Assembly: GCA_013041925.1 (NCBI GenBank)
Contig: JABDRB010000003.1
Location: forward strand, 248,001-312,000
Length of the DNA: 64,000 nucleotides
Reading direction: 5' to 3'
Source: Akkermansiaceae bacterium
GTDB taxonomy: Bacteria > Verrucomicrobiota > Verrucomicrobiia > Verrucomicrobiales > Akkermansiaceae
Position numbers and translations under genes: made by a program
Notes under the pieces: model-generated
Database searches by the model: none
The model's input: only the letters and a program-made list of their open reading frames with translations
What the model was told of the DNA's origin: nothing
In this document: piece by piece, positions 16,568 through 25,509 of the stretch
How positions within the stretch are numbered: position 1 is the first letter of the stretch
Layout: every line of letters begins with the position of its first letter

Positions 16568-19117
16568 ATGACCTTCGCCGAACACATCCGCCAGAACATC
16601 TTCTTACCCCGTTTGACCGAACGCAGGATTCTAGTCGTCTATGATGAACATGACAGGTTCAGAGAAATCTGTGCCGGCCTTAACAGTGAACAGTGTAAAG
16701 TGATCTTCACCGATAAACGTCCCGTATCGTCTCGGCAGGAAGCTATGGAACGATGGAAGGAAATGTCTATGGATCAGACATACCAAAGCCAAATGTTAAT
16801 CCATTGCAACGATCCAGCTCCAAAGGACGACGATGAACGCCAGGAACATCCATTAGCTTCCTATGCTGCTGTTGGAGCATCTTTCCCATCCCGGGCCAGT
16901 GATGAATACAAACAACTCTGCTATGGCTTCCTCAAGGATCGCACTGCGGAAATCGACCAACTCTTCGCCGGCGATACAGAACCCACATTCTCCCTGATCG
17001 ACAACTTGTCCGCAGGCTCCCACTCACACCCTCAACTTCAGGAACTGTTTGGCACGGGTGACGCTTCCAAAATCATCCCCAATTTCTTGGTGCCCCCTGA
17101 AGACTCCGAAATCGAGGACTTGCTTGATAGCAACACGGGCTGGTGTCAGGAAATGCGAGAATTACTGAAACGAACTCTAGGGCTAGGAATCAATACAAAG
17201 AGCACAAAGGCTGTGGCCATGCGCGACAAACTCTGGCAATTCCTCTTGTTTAGCGAGTTTTGCAATGATCTCCCAGGAGGTATACCATCGACCTTAGCTG
17301 ATCTACCCAGAGCCACCGGAGCCCAACTTCCTTTTGCTCTGAGTCTCTGCGCCGACCTCCGACTCCACACCAACAAAAAAGAGTCCTATCGAGATGCCGC
17401 TCTGAAGATTGAAGCGGCCCTTGATCTCGAACAGGAATGCGTCAACATCATCGATCTGGGAATGACAGACACCTTTTCCTTTGAAGAGAAGAACTTCCTT
17501 AAACAAGCAGCAACAGCCATTCGAGCCCGGGAATGGGATACAGCTCGAACCATTCTCGATTCCCATAAAACGAGTCTGTGGACAGAGGAGGGAGAGCGTA
17601 AACTCCTGTGGCATATCCTGGAGCTGGGACTGGACACACTGGAACAGATCAAACGAGCTGAGATTCACCTCAAGCATCTAGGCCACGAAGGCAAGGAACT
17701 GTGTGAACTCTTCGATACCGAGTTAATCAAGGTGGACCGCACCTACCGTAACCTAGAAGATGCTGCTGCCCAAATTTACCAAGAGTATGGTGAGGTAGAA
17801 GACATCATCAATGCAACCCGTCAGGCATACCGTAACCACTTTAACCAGCTTCAAGCTAATTTGCTAGGCGTTGTGCAACGTGAAGGCTGGCCTCTTAACG
17901 GAATGCCATCTAACCAGAGCAGCTACAACGATCAGGTGCATACCGCACTTCGCAACAATAAACGGGTTGTCTATTTCCTCATCGATGCCTTACGCCTCGA
18001 CCTGGCTCAAGACTTAGTGGGGAGTATCCACGACCATCAGGTGAGTAGCGTGCCAGCATGTGCTCAGCTTCCTTGTGTGACTCGCTTTGGTATGGCTTCG
18101 CTGTTACCGGACGCGGAGGACAAACTTAAATTCATCGAAAATGGAGGCGAGATCATTCCCATTCATGGAGAAACCAATGTCAAGACCCGCACAGCTCGCC
18201 TAGGGGTATTTGAATCCATGCTCAATGACCGGGTCACTACCAGCAATCTGGCGGATTTTATTAGTAATACCAGAACGCCAAGCAGCCTAACTACTTATCA
18301 GAAGAAGACCGCTCAATGCGACCTCCTGGTGCTCACCAGCACCGAGCTAGATGCACTCGGAGAGGGTCAATCCACCAGTGAACTACAGCTCATCCCGTCA
18401 GTCATGCGTAAGTTAAAACTCGCTATTTCACGCTGCGCCGAACTCGAATACGATACCGCAGTCATAGCGACAGACCATGGATTCATCTGGGTTGAGGATT
18501 CAGATGCGGGATCGGTTTGTGAAAAACCCGCCGGCGAGTGGCCCCTGATCAAACGTCGCTGCCTAATCGGCCAAGGTGATGATACTCCCGGAACTCAAAA
18601 ATTCACGACCAAGGAGCTAAGTATTCCCACTGAGCTGCCAAGCTTTGTTGTGCCCAAAGCGCTCGCGACATTCAGTAAGGGGGTTGGGTATTTCCATGAA
18701 GGGCTATCACTGCAAGAAAGCATCGTTCCCCGCGTGGTGATTAATTTCACCAAAGCAGCAACCTCGCAATCCAGAGGCAATCCAGAAGTCGAACTCTCCC
18801 GTAAAAAGAAAAACTTCAGCAGCCGGATCGTCTCGGTCAACATCGCATGGCCGGGAAGCCCAGATATGTTCTCTGAATGCACTGAGTTCAAACTCGTCGC
18901 GTTCCAGAACAGACATGAAATCGGGTTCCCCTCCTCAGGAGAAAAAGTAGATCCCGCATCAGGCCTCATCAAAATGAAACAGGGCGAAGCGATCAAGGTG
19001 AGTCTCCGACTTACTGAAGATGCCAAAGAAGGCCCGGTGCATATCAAAGCCATCAACCCAGCCACCGAGAAGGTCATCGACTCTCTAGAACTCAACTTTA
19101 AATCCCACGTATTTTAA
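16568..19117 (+). CDS. pglZ: PglZ alkaline-phosphatase-superfamily BREX protein
   Basis: An 849-residue protein of the size usual for BREX PglZ. The PglZ domain is evident from VVYFLIDALRLDL (about residues 467-479, where the Asp replaces the nucleophile region of the alkaline phosphatase fold) and the metal-binding IATDHGF motif (about 632-638). The N-terminal 450 residues are alpha-helical, as in other BREX PglZ proteins, and the C-terminal part is a beta-rich domain. PglZ is a core component found in all BREX types; metal-dependent nuclease activity has been reported for a relative. It is followed five bases later by brxL. Confidence 0.92.
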   Translation: MTFAEHIRQNIFLPRLTERRILVVYDEHDRFREICAGLNSEQCKVIFTDKRPVSSRQEAMERWKEMSMDQTYQSQMLIHCNDPAPKDDDERQEHPLASYAAVGASFPSRASDEYKQLCYGFLKDRTAEIDQLFAGDTEPTFSLIDNLSAGSHSHPQLQELFGTGDASKIIPNFLVPPEDSEIEDLLDSNTGWCQEMRELLKRTLGLGINTKSTKAVAMRDKLWQFLLFSEFCNDLPGGIPSTLADLPRATGAQLPFALSLCADLRLHTNKKESYRDAALKIEAALDLEQECVNIIDLGMTDTFSFEEKNFLKQAATAIRAREWDTARTILDSHKTSLWTEEGERKLLWHILELGLDTLEQIKRAEIHLKHLGHEGKELCELFDTELIKVDRTYRNLEDAAAQIYQEYGEVEDIINATRQAYRNHFNQLQANLLGVVQREGWPLNGMPSNQSSYNDQVHTALRNNKRVVYFLIDALRLDLAQDLVGSIHDHQVSSVPACAQLPCVTRFGMASLLPDAEDKLKFIENGGEIIPIHGETNVKTRTARLGVFESMLNDRVTTSNLADFISNTRTPSSLTTYQKKTAQCDLLVLTSTELDALGEGQSTSELQLIPSVMRKLKLAISRCAELEYDTAVIATDHGFIWVEDSDAGSVCEKPAGEWPLIKRRCLIGQGDDTPGTQKFTTKELSIPTELPSFVVPKALATFSKGVGYFHEGLSLQESIVPRVVINFTKAATSQSRGNPEVELSRKKKNFSSRIVSVNIAWPGSPDMFSECTEFKLVAFQNRHEIGFPSSGEKVDPASGLIKMKQGEAIKVSLRLTEDAKEGPVHIKAINPATEKVIDSLELNFKSHVF

Positions 19118-19122
19118 CCATT

Positions 19123-21219
19123 ATGAAACTCGACGACATCGACAATAAACTAACCGAAGCCTTTGAAGGCCGCTGCGTGCGCAAAGACCTTGTGCAACGG
19201 ATTAAAAAAGGAACTAACATCCCGACCTTCGTTCTCGAGTTTCTGCTCGCCCGTTACTGTGCATCCGATGATCCTGATGAAATCAATGAAGGCCTGCTTG
19301 CCGTCACTGAAACTATCCAACTGAACTACGTGCGCCCTAACGAGGCGAACAAAGCGCAGTCGATGGTCCAACAAAAAGGAAAACACAAATACATCGATAA
19401 GGTGCACGTGCATCACAACGAGAAAGAGAAACGCCACTGGGCGGAGATGCAAAACTTCGGCTCAAAACGTATTGCCATCAACGAACGCCACTACCGGGAT
19501 AATAATCGATTACTCGAAGGCGGCCTCTGGTGCGAGGTGACGGTGGGTTATAATGAAGTGGAGGATGACGATTACACCTTCTACATCGAGGAGCTTCGCC
19601 CCATTCAAATATCAAGATTTTCCTTTGAAGATTACTGCGAGTGCTGTGCTAAGTTCTCCCGAGATGAGTGGCTTGCCATCGTGCTAAGAACTCTCGGCCT
19701 GGAACCAAACGAACTCACTAAGCGTCAGCAGTTCCATTTTCTCTCTCGCCTCTTCCCCCTCATTGAGCAGAACTACAATTTCCTAGAACTCGGCCCACGA
19801 GGAACAGGCAAGTCCTACGTCTACAGTGAGTTCACCCCCTACTCAACACTCATCAGTGGCGGCCAAACAACCACCGCTACCCTCTTTTACAACAAGCAGC
19901 GTCGTCAGGTAGGAATCATCGGCTATTGGGACACCATCGCCTTTGATGAAGTCGCCGGAATCAAAGTCAAAGACCCCGGCACCATACAGATCCTTAAGGA
20001 CTATATGGCAAACGGTCACTTCAACCTTGGGGCTGAAGTAATGGCACCTGCCAGCTTGTCATTTGTTGGTAACATCGATGACTCGATCGAGCAGCTCGTA
20101 GCATCAGAGCAGCATGATCTCTGCCGACCTCTGCCTAAGGAGTTCGACCTCGCCGTCATCCACAGATTCCACGCTTACATGCCCGGATGGGAAATACCTC
20201 CAAATAGCAGCAAACTTCTCACAGATCACTATGGCCTGATCACCGACTACTTAGCTGAGGCTTTCCACCACTTGTTTTCAAAGGTCAATCTCTTCTCCCC
20301 CATCAAGAGCCAACTCAAGCTCAACAACATGCACGAAGGTAGGGATGAAACAGCCGTCATTAAAACTGTCGCCGCCTTCTGCAAGATGCTTCACCCAGGT
20401 GGTGAGCCGTCGCCAGAAGAACTGGATGAATACACCCAATATGCCATCGAAGGAAGACGCCGAGTCAAAGAGCAGCTCAACAAACGCAAAAAAGATGATG
20501 AGTTCGGTAACATCAAACTCGGATTCATCAATGCAAAGGGCCAGGAAGTCATCGTCCACTGCCCGGAGTCCAAAGGCGTGGACGCCACACAATCCCCAAG
20601 GAGAAAGCCTGAGGAAGAAGAGGGGGTGGATGTCAGTATAGATGCAATTGCTGAGACCAAGATAGCCCCCAAAGCTAAAACAACTGAAGCAGCACCTATA
20701 GAAGATCAACCTGAGGACAGTGTTTCAATTCCTTCTCCAGAACCCACTGAACTAAAGGAAAAAGAAATCCGTATATTCCATGGCGATCGTGGGTTCTCCT
20801 ACCGATCGCTTTTCCTCGACTACCTTCAAGGAGCCAAGAAAGTTCGACTGGAAGACCCCTACATTCGCAGGCATCATCAAATCACCAACTTCCTGCACTT
20901 CTGCGAAGTCTGTGTCGACGCCGGCACCGTGCAAGAAATCCACCTCACCACATCCTACGAGGACGAAGAGGAGAAAAAAGAAGCCGGGGTCAAGATTATA
21001 GCTATTGCGAAGAGCTTAGCCGAACACGGAATCAAACTCGACGTCACAATGAGCGAAACCCTCCACGACCGCCGGATCGAACTCGATAACGGCTGGACCA
21101 TCACTCTAGGCCGAGGCCTCGACTTCTATCAACGCCCAGACGACTGGCTTGAGATCGGAGCCAACGAACTCAACCTCCGCCAGTGCACCGAGACCACGAT
21201 TAATTATAGGAAAGTGTAA
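19123..21219 (+). CDS. brxL: BrxL AAA+ protein with MITD1-like C-terminal domain in place of a Lon protease domain
   Basis: A 698-residue protein. Residues 1-490 match the short BrxL core: an N-terminal DNA-binding-like region, Walker A GPRGTGKS (about 224-231), Walker B IAFDEVAG (about 272-279), sensor-like SLSFVGNID (about 304-312), ending after KLGFINAKGQEV. A charged Pro/Glu/Lys linker (about 495-545) follows. Residues 548-698 then show EDPYIRRHHQ, NFLHFCE, HLTTSYED, LHDRRIELDNGWTI and GRGLDFYQ. This order closely resembles the phospholipase-D-like C-terminal domain of eukaryotic MITD1 (MIT_C). I see no Lon-type Ser-Lys protease domain. BrxL forms a DNA-threading AAA+ ring in characterised type 1 systems; the tail may target it to a membrane or partner. 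Confidence 0.85.
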   Translation: MKLDDIDNKLTEAFEGRCVRKDLVQRIKKGTNIPTFVLEFLLARYCASDDPDEINEGLLAVTETIQLNYVRPNEANKAQSMVQQKGKHKYIDKVHVHHNEKEKRHWAEMQNFGSKRIAINERHYRDNNRLLEGGLWCEVTVGYNEVEDDDYTFYIEELRPIQISRFSFEDYCECCAKFSRDEWLAIVLRTLGLEPNELTKRQQFHFLSRLFPLIEQNYNFLELGPRGTGKSYVYSEFTPYSTLISGGQTTTATLFYNKQRRQVGIIGYWDTIAFDEVAGIKVKDPGTIQILKDYMANGHFNLGAEVMAPASLSFVGNIDDSIEQLVASEQHDLCRPLPKEFDLAVIHRFHAYMPGWEIPPNSSKLLTDHYGLITDYLAEAFHHLFSKVNLFSPIKSQLKLNNMHEGRDETAVIKTVAAFCKMLHPGGEPSPEELDEYTQYAIEGRRRVKEQLNKRKKDDEFGNIKLGFINAKGQEVIVHCPESKGVDATQSPRRKPEEEEGVDVSIDAIAETKIAPKAKTTEAAPIEDQPEDSVSIPSPEPTELKEKEIRIFHGDRGFSYRSLFLDYLQGAKKVRLEDPYIRRHHQITNFLHFCEVCVDAGTVQEIHLTTSYEDEEEKKEAGVKIIAIAKSLAEHGIKLDVTMSETLHDRRIELDNGWTITLGRGLDFYQRPDDWLEIGANELNLRQCTETTINYRKV

Positions 21220-21239
21220 CCCCCTCCCCTAAAAAAGAC

Positions 21240-21650
21240 ATACCTCTCTACGAAATCACTAGCAACAACCTCCGTCCCATCGGCGAATCATCGTTTGTTA
21301 ACCTAAAGCTGAAGGAACGTGAAGACCTCCAGCGTCTACTCAGGAGCCAAATCGAAGTGATTGGCCAAGATCTCTATGTCATCTCTGAAGAATTTGGTGA
21401 TTGGGAAGACAGTAATAGACGCATTGACCTTCTAGCCATTGATCAAAATGCCAACCTAGTTGTCATTGAACTAAAGCGGACAAATACGGGGGGACACATG
21501 GAGCTTCAGGCAATCCGGTACGCAAGTATGATTTCATCGATGACTTTCGATAAAGCAGTTCGCATCCATCGTGACTTCCTCTCTCAAATGGGTCAGGACG
21601 CCGAAAAAGCGGAACAGTGCATCCTAGGCTTCCTTAATTGGGAAAACCAC
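21240..21650 (+). pseudogene. decayed NucS-like (DUF91) nuclease fragment
   Basis: From 21243 the frame reads PLYEITSNNLRPI...ERxDLQRLLR, then RRIDLLAID...LVVIELKRTNTGGHMELQAIRYASM, which follows the NucS/DUF91 PD-(D/E)xK nuclease pattern including the catalytic D and ExK residues. The expected ATG before PLYE is ATA here (21240-21242). The nearest alternative is a GTG at 21357 that would cut off the conserved N-terminus. After about ILGFLNWEN the similarity stops; the open frame then runs on through a terminator and into an antisense tRNA gene, which is not real coding. The C-terminal third of the nuclease is missing. It is best read as a remnant at the island edge. Confidence 0.65.
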
Positions 21651-21757
21651 CATATACTTCAGGCACCTGCTAGTGACAAAACCGTCTCCGTTTCATCTCA
21701 CTTTTTTCATGCAAATCGGAGACAATACAGGCGAATACAGCCAAATGCTAAAACAAC

Positions 21758-21788
21758 AAGGGCTGTAGCGAATAACGCTACAGCCCTT
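21758..21788 (-). terminator. rho-independent terminator downstream of tRNA-Leu
   Basis: A perfect 13-bp inverted repeat (arms 21758-21770 and 21776-21788) with a five-base loop. Read on the minus strand the hairpin is followed by a T-rich run (GTTGTTTT), 20 bases past the tRNA 3' end, so it should terminate tRNA-Leu transcription. It may also block read-through from the BREX side. Confidence 0.85.
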
Positions 21789-21808
21789 ATATTTACTTGT
21801 TTCCAAGA

Positions 21809-21894
21809 TACCGCCAGCCGGGATCGAACCGGCACGAATGTTACCATTCAACGGATTTTAAATCCGTCGCGTCTACCAATTCCGCCATGGCGGC
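21809..21894 (-). tRNA. tRNA-Leu (anticodon UAA)
   Basis: The minus strand folds into a complete class II cloverleaf of 86 bases: acceptor GCCGCCA/TGGCGGT with discriminator A, D-arm TGGCGGAATTGGTAGAC, anticodon stem ACGGA/TCCGT with loop TTTAAAA (anticodon TAA), a long variable arm (TGAATGGTAACATTC) and T-arm GCCGGTTCGATCCCGGC. CCA is not encoded. It lies 41 bases downstream of the stop of the minus-strand zinc-ribbon gene and its 3' end faces the defence island. Confidence 0.95.
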
Positions 21895-21935
21895 ATGGAT
21901 GGAATCACTCCGAGGAGTCGAGGAAGGCGTGCACC

Positions 21936-23492
21936 CTATTGACGCTTTTTGATTTCGTCAATGGCAGCTTGCAAGGATTTTTTCCCCTGCTCGTCTTTCG
22001 ACTCCGTCTCAGCTTCAAGGTAGGGGATAAAGTCGACCGTGCCGACCTTTCCGATGATCGATGATGCGGCCACGAGGAGAGGTAAATCCATTTCCTTGAT
22101 TTTGGGTAATAGCAGCATTTGGGCGCCCTCGCCTAACTGTATCATGATATCTGACCATACCGCGGGATCTTTTTGCCAAAGCTCGTAGAGGATCACCTCA
22201 CAGCCTTCCACTCCACGGGTCACGAGAAACTCCATCGCTGTCTTATCAACTTCCCCCTGCTTGTGGATCTCTTTCACCGCAGCAAACACCACGGGCTCAG
22301 CCCCCTCACCAGGCTTCGACCACGTTTTAAGCGCCTTGATGATCGCCAGTTGCAGGTCCGTTGTACTCTTAGGCAGCATACTGACCAGTTCCTCAGCAAT
22401 ATCATGTCGTCGCGCCTTCGGCTCTGAGTCGGCCAATCGCTTCACCGCATTCATCCTCTCCACAGGATCGATACTCTTGAGTGCTCTTAAATTCTGCAGT
22501 TGGTAGTCGATACTATTTCGGTCGAGCGTCTTGTAGGGGTCGAGCTTAATGATCTTCGAGCTTTCCACCACCACATCGATAACGCGCAGTTTTCGATCCA
22601 CTTTTTCGAGTCGACCAAACCTCGCGCACAAGGCGGCTATTTCATCGATGTTTTTTTTCTGATCCACCAGCAGGAGGAGGCCATTCTTTCCATCCTCACC
22701 ACGTTCATAGATAATTTCACGACTGAGCTTGTCCGTCGCTTCATAGAGGTAGGCTCCGATTTTTGCTCGGACGGTTGCGGACGCATTTCTGAGGAAAATA
22801 GCGACCACTTGGTTGGCTGGGTATTTCCCCAAGGCATCGCTCACTGGATCGTAACCGATTTCAACCAGGTATTGAGCCTGCTTATTCTCCTCGTTGATAA
22901 AAAAGGTGTCATCACCTGTGCTCGAGAGCACTGGTGTGATGGGCTCAACCGAGGCACTGATCGGGTTGGCCGGAAAGATTATGGGTAAGACGACCAAGAT
23001 CGCCCCAAACACCAAGGCCAGTAGCACCCCCAATGAACGATTATTCGCTTTTCCATAGAGCACCAAAGCCCCGCCTACCAAGGCCGTAAAGCCCACGAGG
23101 ATATAGCGGTTCACGGTTTCCATGTCACGCATCGCCCCCTCCTTACCGCCTGCTAACAAAAAAATGATAATAACCAGCGACATGAGAGAGACTCCCGCCA
23201 TCGTCGCTACCGTCCTGCGCGGTCGCTGGGGGCCAACACGCTCGGCATGCACGTCCGTCTGGTAGTGCGCTTGTTGAAAGGCCACTTGGGATGCCGAACT
23301 CACTGAATTGCGGCCAAACCTGTCCAAATTCCCCTCACTTTTCTCTCCAGGGTAAAACTTTTCCTTTTGAACCACGACCTCATCCATCGTCACCTTGAAT
23401 CTCTCGTCGCAGGAACCACATTCTACCTTTTTCCCTAGGAAATCTTTGGTTACATCAAATCTTTGGCTACATTTAGGGCATTCTATCCTCAT
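21936..23492 (-). CDS. zinc-ribbon membrane protein with HEAT-like C-terminus
   Basis: A 518-residue protein. The ATG at 23492 was chosen because it gives MRIECPKCSQRFDV, an MJ0042-type zinc ribbon with CPKC (Cys5, Cys8) and CGSC (Cys25, Cys28); an upstream start would add 16 unrelated residues. A Ser/Gln-rich linker is followed by three hydrophobic segments (VSLMSLVIIIFLLAG, YILVGFTALVGGALVLYG and LGVLLALVFGAILVVLPIIF, about residues 95-175). The remainder is soluble, with a probable substrate-free alpha/beta part and a C-terminal run of HEAT-like helices (from about 340). Function unknown; related architectures occur in Verrucomicrobiota. It sits just upstream of tRNA-Leu on the same strand. 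Confidence 0.7.
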   Translation of the reverse strand: MRIECPKCSQRFDVTKDFLGKKVECGSCDERFKVTMDEVVVQKEKFYPGEKSEGNLDRFGRNSVSSASQVAFQQAHYQTDVHAERVGPQRPRRTVATMAGVSLMSLVIIIFLLAGGKEGAMRDMETVNRYILVGFTALVGGALVLYGKANNRSLGVLLALVFGAILVVLPIIFPANPISASVEPITPVLSSTGDDTFFINEENKQAQYLVEIGYDPVSDALGKYPANQVVAIFLRNASATVRAKIGAYLYEATDKLSREIIYERGEDGKNGLLLLVDQKKNIDEIAALCARFGRLEKVDRKLRVIDVVVESSKIIKLDPYKTLDRNSIDYQLQNLRALKSIDPVERMNAVKRLADSEPKARRHDIAEELVSMLPKSTTDLQLAIIKALKTWSKPGEGAEPVVFAAVKEIHKQGEVDKTAMEFLVTRGVEGCEVILYELWQKDPAVWSDIMIQLGEGAQMLLLPKIKEMDLPLLVAASSIIGKVGTVDFIPYLEAETESKDEQGKKSLQAAIDEIKKRQ

Positions 23493-23718
23493 TGCTTTAA
23501 TCAAATAGTCGTTAAATCGCGAGCATCGTCTCGCATCCATGGGTATGCAGGGAGTCTATCCATCCTCTCTCATTTTGACCACCCATAAAAAAACAATATC
23601 CCCATCGATCACAATCAAGGTCCCAAACTCGCCTCCCCCGACCTACCCACCCTAAAAAAAACGATGATCCCCCTCACCTGCGCTTGCCCCCAAGGCGTGG
23701 GTCGGGTAGAAGCATCCC

Positions 23719-24417
23719 ATGCTTGCTGAAATTGAGTCCCTTCTCGTCCTGCAGGACCGTGATCAACACGTCCTCAGGTTAAATGATGACCTGAAACGTA
23801 TCCCTGAAGACAAGGAACGCGCCAAGGAACGCCTCGCCAACGACCTCGCTGCCGTGGCCAACGCCAAAAAAGCGATCCAGGAGAACGAGGTCGCCATCAA
23901 AAATGTCGAACTCGACATCGGAACCCGAAAAAACACACTCAACCGACTCAAAGTACAGCAATACGAAACCAAGAAAAACGAAGAGTTCACTGCCTTGGGC
24001 AACGAGATCGTCCGATACAACGAGGAGGTGGATGCGTTTGAAACGACCGAACTCGAACTCATGGAAAATGCCGATGCCCTCCGCGCGGTTCACCAAAAAG
24101 CCGAAGATGCGCTTGCCATCACCCAGAGCATGGTCGATGAGGAAATCACCCAGCTCGATCAACGTGCTGGTGAGTGCCAAAAACAATATGATGAGGTAAA
24201 AGCGGACCGCGACTCGCTGGCATCAGGCATCGAGGAAGAGCTCCTCTCACTTTATAACCGATTGATGACCTCCAAGGGAGGCGACGCCATCGTTTCAGCG
24301 GCCAACAGCCAATGCCACGGGTGCCACATGAAACTGGTCCCTGCCACCATGATCAAAGTCAAGGCCGACAAGGAGGTCGCCCAATGTGAAAATTGCGGCC
24401 GCATCCTCCACCACTAA
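23719..24417 (+). CDS. DUF164-type coiled-coil zinc-ribbon protein
   Basis: A 232-residue protein whose first 190 residues form a long antiparallel coiled coil (heptad-rich Glu/Lys/Leu/Ala) and whose end has a C4 zinc ribbon: CHGC (about residues 199-202) and CENC (about 222-225), with the terminal RILHH. This matches the C4-type zinc-ribbon DUF164 family (CT398/CdsZ-like), whose members bind other proteins or nucleic acid; the family role is not settled. It is 25 bases upstream of mrp, suggesting co-transcription. Confidence 0.85.
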   Translation: MLAEIESLLVLQDRDQHVLRLNDDLKRIPEDKERAKERLANDLAAVANAKKAIQENEVAIKNVELDIGTRKNTLNRLKVQQYETKKNEEFTALGNEIVRYNEEVDAFETTELELMENADALRAVHQKAEDALAITQSMVDEEITQLDQRAGECQKQYDEVKADRDSLASGIEEELLSLYNRLMTSKGGDAIVSAANSQCHGCHMKLVPATMIKVKADKEVAQCENCGRILHH

Positions 24418-24442
24418 CTAAGATTTTCACCCTTCCCATAAA

Positions 24443-25492
24443 ATGACACCCGAAAGCATCCTCGAGCTTTTAAAACAGGTCCATTACCCTGGTTTTTCAC
24501 GCGACATCGTCTCCTTTGGCCTCGTTAAGCATGTCGAATTTCAGGATGGCATCGCAACCGTCAACATCAGCATCCAGACCAACGACCCCAGCGTTCCCGA
24601 GCAGATTTTCAACAACTGCCACGCTGTGCTCGACCCGCTCCCTGAGATCATGCACGCCAAGATTGAGCTCGATGTCCAAGCCCCCGCCGCCCAGGCAGGC
24701 GCATCCGGCGCCCCCGCAGAAAAAAACACCCTGCCCGGCGTGAAACACGTCATCGCCATCGCCTCAGGTAAGGGAGGAGTTGGAAAATCCACCGTATCCT
24801 CGAACCTCGCCGTGGCGCTCGCCGCCGCAGGACACAAGGTCGGGCTGTGCGACTGCGACCTCTATGGCCCGTCGATCTCCCACATGTTTGGCAGCAAGGA
24901 GCGGCCGTTGGCGACCGAAGACAACGAAATCATCCCGATCCCAGCCCATGGGGTCAAACTCATGTCCATGGGGTTTTTACTCGAGGAAGCTTCACCCGTC
25001 ATTGTCCGCGGACCGTTGGCAACCCGCTACACCCAGCAATTCCTTCAAAACGTCGCATGGGGTGAGCTCGACTACCTGATCCTCGATCTCCCGCCCGGCA
25101 CCGGTGACATCCAGCTCACCATCGTGCAGACGATCACCCTGACCGGTGCCATCATCGTGACCACCCCGCAGGAGGTTGCCCTGATCGATGCTCGCAAGGC
25201 GATTTCCATGTTTGATAAAGTCAACGTCCCCATCCTTGGACTGGTCGAAAACATGGCGTGGTTCGAGTGTGACCACGGCACCCGCTACCCGATCTTCGGC
25301 GATGGCGGCGGTGCCAAGGAAGCGGAAAAACTTAAGATCCCGCTGCTCGGACAGATCCCGATCAATATCCCGACACGCCAGCAAGGTGACGCCGGCAAAC
25401 CTGTCGCCCTCACCGAGCCGGCAACCAACCCGGCCAGCGCTGCCTTTGCTGATCTGGCGACAGCGTTAATCGAGACCTCACAGCAAACCTAG
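24443..25492 (+). CDS. mrp: Mrp/ApbC iron-sulfur cluster carrier ATPase
   Basis: A 349-residue cytoplasmic protein with an N-terminal MIP18-like (DUF59) domain (about residues 1-85), an Ala/Pro linker, and a ParA/MinD-type P-loop domain with the deviant Walker A GKGGVGKST (about 109-117), followed by DCDLYGPS and DLPPGTGD. The family moves Fe-S clusters to target proteins as a homodimer that bridges a cluster through a C-terminal CxxC. Here the equivalent segment reads WFECDHGTRYPIFG, with one cysteine only. The rest of the ATPase looks intact. It lies between the zinc-ribbon gene and uxuA with short gaps (25 and 17 bases). Confidence 0.9.
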   Translation: MTPESILELLKQVHYPGFSRDIVSFGLVKHVEFQDGIATVNISIQTNDPSVPEQIFNNCHAVLDPLPEIMHAKIELDVQAPAAQAGASGAPAEKNTLPGVKHVIAIASGKGGVGKSTVSSNLAVALAAAGHKVGLCDCDLYGPSISHMFGSKERPLATEDNEIIPIPAHGVKLMSMGFLLEEASPVIVRGPLATRYTQQFLQNVAWGELDYLILDLPPGTGDIQLTIVQTITLTGAIIVTTPQEVALIDARKAISMFDKVNVPILGLVENMAWFECDHGTRYPIFGDGGGAKEAEKLKIPLLGQIPINIPTRQQGDAGKPVALTEPATNPASAAFADLATALIETSQQT

Positions 25493-25509
25493 AGCTCCTA
25501 TCCCACAAT

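Noticed and set aside
18595-19095. Minus-strand ORF of 166 residues inside pglZ
   Set aside because: It lies opposite well-supported pglZ coding sequence and has no recognisable features.
21651-22064. Continuation of the NucS-like frame through the terminator and tRNA-Leu
   Set aside because: The translation crosses an intrinsic terminator and a tRNA gene on the other strand and the end of a real minus-strand gene; it has no resemblance to the nuclease family.
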